Assembly (NCBI GenBank): GCA_963717635.1
Contig: OY970347.1
Span: 1 to 64,000, forward strand
Reading direction: 5' to 3'
Source of the DNA: JALZKA01 sp963717635
GTDB lineage: Bacteria > Actinomycetota > Thermoleophilia > Solirubrobacterales > 70-9
DNA: 64,000 nt
Shown: piece after piece, positions 59,713-64,000 of the stretch
Layout of the letters: every line of letters begins with the position of its first letter
Position numbering within the stretch: the first letter of the stretch is position 1
The notes under the pieces: model-generated
Told to the model about the DNA's origin: nothing
What the model saw: the letters and a program-made list of their open reading frames with translations, nothing else
Database searches by the model: none
Made by a program: the position numbers and the translations under genes

Positions 59713-60926
59713 CAACTCACCGCCAGCACGACCAGGGTTTGGTTGTGGAAACCGGAGATTCCATGCGTGCGCGCGATCTCGCCATACGTATAGAACCCGG
59801 AAACCGGCGCTCCGGAGCTGTGGTGAGAGATGCGGTCGATCTCGCGTTTGATTCCTGCCTCGCCGAGCACGCTGCGGCGGGCGATGCAGTCGAAGGCCAT
59901 CAGCCCCAGCGGCGGCCGGCCGCCAAGCGGGGCCAGCGCGTCGGCGCAGGCCGCGTCGGTCGCCGCCAGCACCGATGCGTCGTCGCCCTCCATGAACCAG
60001 GCGAGCGCCCCGGCCGGGACCTCGGCGATGCAGGCCAGTGTCCGCTGCCCGAAATCGGCCCCCGCCACGAAGCGCACGTGCTCCTCGCCGCGCCTCCGCG
60101 CCAGCCCGAGCGGATGGGTCGCCGCGAACCGGACGAAAGCATCGGGATCGTCGCCGGCCTCTCCAGGCGCATCGAGCCGGTGGAGGTAAACGTCGAGTGC
60201 GGGCTGGCCGTCGATCGTCAGCACGCGGTTGTCGGCGGCATCGGTGATCAGCATCGGGTCGCCCACCCGCCGCCAGCCGTGCCGGACCCCGATCCCCATC
60301 GGGGCGTCGGACGCAAGCGCCACGCCCACGACCGCGTTCTCGAGCACCTCGGTGCCGAAGAATTGGTGCGTCGTGCGCATCATCAGGTCGTCGCCGGCAC
60401 AGCCCCCGACCATCGGAACCGCGGCGCCGGCAACCCCGTAGGCGCCGCGCACGATCTCCTGCTGGTCGCCCGCCAGGCCGTCGGTCAGCAGGATCATGAC
60501 CCGGTGCTCGTGCGTGTCGGAGAGTTGTCGCAGAGCTCCGGCCACCTCGGCCCCGGCGTCTCGCAACCGCTCGGACACCGCACGGGACAACGAGGCGACC
60601 GCCTCGAAGCCCGGGCCGCCGAAAGCGGTGACGACGACGCTCGCGTCGCCGGGCCCATCGGGCGCGATCTCGCCGGCCGTCGAGCAGCCGATCAGCGGCG
60701 CGCCGCCGGTTCGCTCGGTGATCCCCGCCAGCAGCGAGGGAAGGTCGAGGGCCTCGGAAGCAAACGCGATCAGCAGCGCGGCATCGTCGTCGCCGACCGC
60801 CTGGCCGGCGGCCACGAACCCTGCCTCGAAGCCCGCCGCGCCCGATGCGTGGCCGACTTGGACCCAACGGCCAGTCTCCTCCACGTGATGAGCGTAGACC
60901 CGCAGCGACTTTGATGCAACTGTCAC
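59712..60926 (-). CDS. FIST domain protein coupled to the GGDEF-EAL gene
   Basis: 404 residues, GTG 60926. FIST-N: LLIAFASEALDLPSLLAGITERTGGAPLIGCSTAGEI, VMILLTDGLAGDQQEIVRGAYG, VPMVGGCAGDDLMM. FIST-C: GLMAFDCIARRSVLG, PVSGFYTYGEIARTHGISGFHNQTLVVLA. FIST proteins are thought to bind small molecules and pass signals to linked cyclases or kinases. The gene's stop overlaps the GGDEF-EAL start, so both are made together. It is diverged from the 9588 FIST protein. Confidence 0.88.
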   Translation of the reverse strand: MTVASKSLRVYAHHVEETGRWVQVGHASGAAGFEAGFVAAGQAVGDDDAALLIAFASEALDLPSLLAGITERTGGAPLIGCSTAGEIAPDGPGDASVVVTAFGGPGFEAVASLSRAVSERLRDAGAEVAGALRQLSDTHEHRVMILLTDGLAGDQQEIVRGAYGVAGAAVPMVGGCAGDDLMMRTTHQFFGTEVLENAVVGVALASDAPMGIGVRHGWRRVGDPMLITDAADNRVLTIDGQPALDVYLHRLDAPGEAGDDPDAFVRFAATHPLGLARRRGEEHVRFVAGADFGQRTLACIAEVPAGALAWFMEGDDASVLAATDAACADALAPLGGRPPLGLMAFDCIARRSVLGEAGIKREIDRISHHSSGAPVSGFYTYGEIARTHGISGFHNQTLVVLAVS

Positions 60927-60977
60927 GAGCGTCGGGTTAATTGAGCCACAACGTGCGCCCGTGCGTAAGGACTAGGT

Positions 60978-62246
60978 ATGAGACTCGCGATCGTTGGCAC
61001 CGGCGTGTCAGGACTGACCGCTGCACACACGCTTGCAGGGCGATACGACGTCACCGTCTACGAGGCAGCCTCTCGTCCGGGTGGGCATGCGAACACCCTC
61101 CGCGTGAGCGACCCGCGCGGCGAGCGGTGGATCGACACCGGGTTCATCGTCTACAACGACCGCAACTACCCGACGTTCGGGCGACTGTTGGCCGATCTCG
61201 GGATCGAGACGCAGACTGCCGCGATGGGCCTCTCGATCGCGGACGGCGGCGGCGGGCTCGAGTTCGCCGGCACGGCGCGGGGCCTCTTCGCCCAGCGCTC
61301 GAACCTGGTTCGCCCGCGCTTCTGGCGAATGCTTCGCGACCAGCTTCGCTTCAACCGGGACGTCCGGCCCATGATCGGGCGTCGCAACACGCCGTCGGTG
61401 GGCGAGTTCGTTCGCGACTCGGGTTACTGCAGGGAGTTCTTCGAGCGAATCGTGGTGCCGGAGGTGTCTGCGGTCTGGTCGTCCGATCCTGACGCCGTCT
61501 GGGAGTTCCCGGTCGGGTTCCTGGCCGAGTTCCTGCACAACCATGGCCAGCTCCAGCTCACCGGCCGGCCCCAATGGCGGACGATCACGGGTGGTTCGCG
61601 ACGTTACGTCGACGCGATTGCGCGCCCGCTTGGCGACCGGCTGCGCTTGCGGGCAGCGGTCCGCTCGATCGAGCGGCTGCCCGGCGCCGGCGTCGCAATC
61701 GCCGCGGACGGTTGTGAGACCGAACGGTTCGATCAGGTTCTGGTCGCCACCCATTCCGATCAGGCCCTGGCGATGCTGGACAACGCGACGGAACGCGAGC
61801 GCACGGTGCTGGCGGCGATCGCGTACCAGCCCAACGAGGCCGCTTTGCACACCGACGCGAGCCTGATGCCTCGCCGTCGCGCCGCCTGGGCGAGCTGGAA
61901 CTTCCACCTCACCGACGGCGCCGACCTGCCCACCATGAGCTACTGGATGAACCGGCTGCAGGACCTGGATGCGGAGCGGCAGTACTTCGTGACCCTGAAC
62001 CGGACCGAGTCCCTCGATCCGGCGAAGATCATCGATGTCGTTCGCTACGCGCATCCGGTGATGACGCACGCGGCGGCGGCGGCGCAACGCCGCTGGGCGG
62101 AGATCAGCGGCACCGATCGCATCCACTACTGCGGCGCATACTGGCGCTGGGGGTTCCACGAGGACGGGTGCTGGAGCGCGATCCGCGCCTGCCGGGCGCT
62201 GCTGGGCGCGGCCGGAGCTCGCGCTGAGCTGGAGCTGGCGGCATGA
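60978..62246 (+). CDS. FAD-dependent amine-oxidase-like oxidoreductase
   Basis: 422 residues. N-terminal FAD fingerprint AIVGTGVSGLTAAHTLAGRYDVTVYEAASRPGGHANT, then WIDTGFIVYNDRNYPTFGRLLADLG, VPEVSAVWSSDPDAVWEFPVGFLAEFLHNHGQL and C-terminal GAYWRWGFHEDGCWSAI. This is the flavoprotein that commonly lies beside DUF1365 and cyclopropane-type synthases; related BfaA/UfaD proteins reduce or desaturate modified fatty acyl chains. ATG 60978; its stop region overlaps the DUF1365 ATG by four bases. Confidence 0.9.
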   Translation: MRLAIVGTGVSGLTAAHTLAGRYDVTVYEAASRPGGHANTLRVSDPRGERWIDTGFIVYNDRNYPTFGRLLADLGIETQTAAMGLSIADGGGGLEFAGTARGLFAQRSNLVRPRFWRMLRDQLRFNRDVRPMIGRRNTPSVGEFVRDSGYCREFFERIVVPEVSAVWSSDPDAVWEFPVGFLAEFLHNHGQLQLTGRPQWRTITGGSRRYVDAIARPLGDRLRLRAAVRSIERLPGAGVAIAADGCETERFDQVLVATHSDQALAMLDNATERERTVLAAIAYQPNEAALHTDASLMPRRRAAWASWNFHLTDGADLPTMSYWMNRLQDLDAERQYFVTLNRTESLDPAKIIDVVRYAHPVMTHAAAAAQRRWAEISGTDRIHYCGAYWRWGFHEDGCWSAIRACRALLGAAGARAELELAA

Positions 62247-62989
62247 CCGAATCGGCGATCTATGAGGGGTTCGTCCGTCACCGCCGCGATGACCCCCAGC
62301 ACGAGTTCCGGTATCCGCTGTTCATGGCCTACCTGGATCTCGCCGAGCTGCCGTGGGTGCTGGACGGCTTTCGCGGCTGGTCGGCGCGCCGGCCGGCGCC
62401 GGCCCGGTTCCGGCGCTCGGACTTCCTCGGGGACGCCGCCCGGCCACTGGGCGACTGTGTGCGCGAGGCCGTTGCCGAGCGCTCCGGCGAGGTCCCCACC
62501 GGACCAATCAGGTTGCTCGCGAACCTCCGGCACCTGGGCCACTCGTTCAACCCGGTCAGCTTCTACTACTGCTTCGACGACGCCGGCGAGCGCGTCAGGT
62601 TCGTGCTGGCGGAGGTGACGAACACCCCCTGGGGTGAGCGCCACGTGTACCTCCTCGGTGACGGGAACGGGGAGGGGCGGGTGATCCGCGGCGAGCTCGA
62701 CAAGGCGTTCCACGTCTCGCCGCTGATGGGTATGGACCATCGCTACGACTGGCGGACGACCGAGCCCGGCGACGACCTGATTGTCCACATCGAAGCGTCA
62801 AGCGGCGGCCGCGCCAGCTTCGAAGCCACGCTCTCACTGCACCGTCGCGAGCTCGAGCCGGCGACCATGCGCCGGGTCCTCTGGCGCTACCCGGCGATCA
62901 GCGCGCAGGTGGTCGCCAAGATCTACTGGCAGGCCTTGCAGCTCAAGCTGAAGGGCGCGGCGTACCATCCCCACCCAGAACGCGGATGA
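62243..62989 (+). CDS. DUF1365 family protein
   Basis: 248 residues. VRHRRDDPQHEFRYPLFMAYLDLAELP, NLRHLGHSFNPVSFYYCFD, EVTNTPWGERHVYLL and KAFHVSPLMGMDHRYDWR are hallmarks of DUF1365, a family always found next to fatty-acid-modifying genes. Its biochemical role is not settled. Overlaps both neighbours by four bases (ATGA), so it belongs to a strict three-gene operon. Confidence 0.9.
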   Translation: MTESAIYEGFVRHRRDDPQHEFRYPLFMAYLDLAELPWVLDGFRGWSARRPAPARFRRSDFLGDAARPLGDCVREAVAERSGEVPTGPIRLLANLRHLGHSFNPVSFYYCFDDAGERVRFVLAEVTNTPWGERHVYLLGDGNGEGRVIRGELDKAFHVSPLMGMDHRYDWRTTEPGDDLIVHIEASSGGRASFEATLSLHRRELEPATMRRVLWRYPAISAQVVAKIYWQALQLKLKGAAYHPHPERG

Positions 62990-64000
62990 GCGAGCGTTTG
63001 CGCGATCGGATCGCCCGGCGGGCGGCCCTTACCCTTCTCAAGCGGATCAGGGAGGGCAGCTTGATCCTCGTCGCGGATGGCCAGACGACCGAGTTCGGCC
63101 AGCTGGGCGGGAGCCCGAGGGCGACGGTCGAGGTCAAGGACGCTCGCGCCTGGTCGCTGGCGCTGCTCGGTAGCAACGGACTGGCCCGCGGGTACGTCGA
63201 GCGCCTCTGGGACACGAACGACCCGGTGGCGGTGGTGCGCCTGATCGCCCGCAACATGGCCGGCATCGACGGTCTGCGCCGCCGCTGGCACCCGGTGCTC
63301 GGCCGCGCGCAGCGCCTGGCGGCGCTCGTCCCGCGCAACACCCGCGATGGAGCGCGCGCGAACATCGCCGCCCACTACGACCTCGGCAACCACCTGTTCT
63401 CTGCCTTCCTCGACGAGCGGCTCGTGTACTCGAGCGCGTTCTTCCCACATCCGGGAGCCACCCTCGACGAAGCGCAGCTCGCGAAGCTGGACCGGATCTG
63501 CACGCGGCTGGACCTTCGCCCGGAAGACCACCTGCTGGAGATCGGCACCGGCTGGGGGGGCCTGACGATCCATGCGGCGGCCGAGTACGGATGCCGGGTC
63601 ACGACCACCACGATCTCGCGCGAACAGCGCGCGTACGTGGAGAGGCGCGTCCGCGAGCTTGGCCTCTCCGATCGGGTCGCGGTGCTCGGCAGCGACTACC
63701 GGGACCTCGGCGGGCGTTTCAGCAAGCTCGTGTCGATCGAGATGATCGAGGCCGTCGGCTGGCAGTACTTCGAGACCTTCTTTCGAAAGTGCTCCGAGCT
63801 GCTCGACCGGCACGGCGTCATGCTGTTGCAGGCGATCGTGATCGAGGATCCGAGCTACGAGATCGAAAAGGCGTCGCGGAGCTTCGCCAACACCGAGGTG
63901 TTCCCGGGCGGCTGCCTGCCATCCGAGCGGCTGATCAGGGACATGGTCAGCAAGGAGACCGACATGACCGTGTCCTGGGCCGACGACATCACCGAGCACT
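62986..64000 (+). CDS. Cyclopropane-fatty-acyl-phospholipid synthase family (partial)
   Basis: Open to the window edge, 338 residues seen; C-terminus missing. Helical N-terminal domain, HYDLGNHLFSAFLDERLVYSSAFF, SAM-binding LLEIGTGWGGLTIHAAAEYG, TTTISREQRAYVERRV, SIEMIEAVGWQYFETFF and QAIVIEDPSYE match the CFA synthase/mycolic acid methyltransferase group. The family transfers a methylene or methyl group from SAM to unsaturated phospholipid acyl chains. With the FAD oxidoreductase and DUF1365 upstream, the product could be a methyl-branched or furan fatty acid rather than a simple cyclopropane. Confidence 0.92.
   Translation, partial: MSERLRDRIARRAALTLLKRIREGSLILVADGQTTEFGQLGGSPRATVEVKDARAWSLALLGSNGLARGYVERLWDTNDPVAVVRLIARNMAGIDGLRRRWHPVLGRAQRLAALVPRNTRDGARANIAAHYDLGNHLFSAFLDERLVYSSAFFPHPGATLDEAQLAKLDRICTRLDLRPEDHLLEIGTGWGGLTIHAAAEYGCRVTTTTISREQRAYVERRVRELGLSDRVAVLGSDYRDLGGRFSKLVSIEMIEAVGWQYFETFFRKCSELLDRHGVMLLQAIVIEDPSYEIEKASRSFANTEVFPGGCLPSERLIRDMVSKETDMTVSWADDITEH

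Noticed and set aside
59713..60867. Upstream extension of the GGDEF-EAL frame to 60867
   Set aside because: The extension is Arg-rich, lies in a different frame of the FIST gene and ATG 59712 overlaps the FIST stop, the natural start.

Overview
The window is GC-rich, densely coded bacterial DNA. Many GTG/TTG starts, long runs of overlapping ATGA/GTGA/TTGA junctions, a comF-hpf-secA-prfB gene neighbourhood, short HPF, DUF5995, MauA/MauE-type proteins and VapBC all point to a high-GC actinobacterium. The mix (FIST proteins, CWB2-type protein, Ala/Gly-rich secreted proteins) is most like Thermoleophilia/Solirubrobacterales, but that placement is inference. No phage, IS element or CRISPR array was seen. 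No gene-free stretch exceeds 300 bases; the longest, 25527-25803, holds a structured tRNA-like element and a terminator hairpin.

Layout. 1-2457 (minus): a methylamine-dehydrogenase-type (mau-like) cluster cut by the left edge. 2535-4487: nadA diverging from an Fpg-like DNA glycosylase. 16668 down to 4470 (minus): an almost gapless run secA, NTF2-like, vapBC, prfB (with its programmed +1 frameshift), DUF5995, FIST, sulfatase, nadC, secreted unknown, GT39-like glycosyltransferase. 16752-21896: a signalling island (cyclase-receiver fusion, NarL-type regulator, lone receiver, two tandem paralogous histidine kinases) lying between secA and hpf-comF. 22996-28330: an unknown protein, then the aspartate-family genes lysA-hom and a frameshifted thrC. 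28405-36865: hydrolase, M23 peptidase, CDF transporter, CWB2-type wall protein, methyltransferase, antiporter and two related lipoproteins. 36862-41268: thiolase, fatty-acid hydroxylase, MFS transporter and 3-hydroxyacyl-CoA dehydrogenase. 41277-46572: CNNM/CorC-type protein, GMC oxidoreductase with a Tat-exported partner, secreted unknown. 46648-54575 (plus): an amino-acid/guanidino-compound operon with PLP decarboxylase, amidinotransferase, M20 amidohydrolase, cupin, FMN reductase, APC permease, UspA and an enolase-superfamily enzyme. 54598-64000: ferritin, SnoaL-like protein, tRNA-Asp, frameshifted FAH-family hydrolase, GGDEF-EAL plus FIST pair, and an FAD oxidoreductase-DUF1365-cyclopropane synthase operon cut by the right edge.

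Three genes (thrC, a lipoprotein at 35818, the FAH hydrolase) are each broken by one extra base in a G/C or G/T homopolymer, which looks more like sequencing error than three real pseudogenes. The most unusual material is the cloverleaf-like RNA at 25613-25709, the mau-like cluster whose light chain lacks the second quinone-forming Trp, and the cyclase-receiver signalling island.
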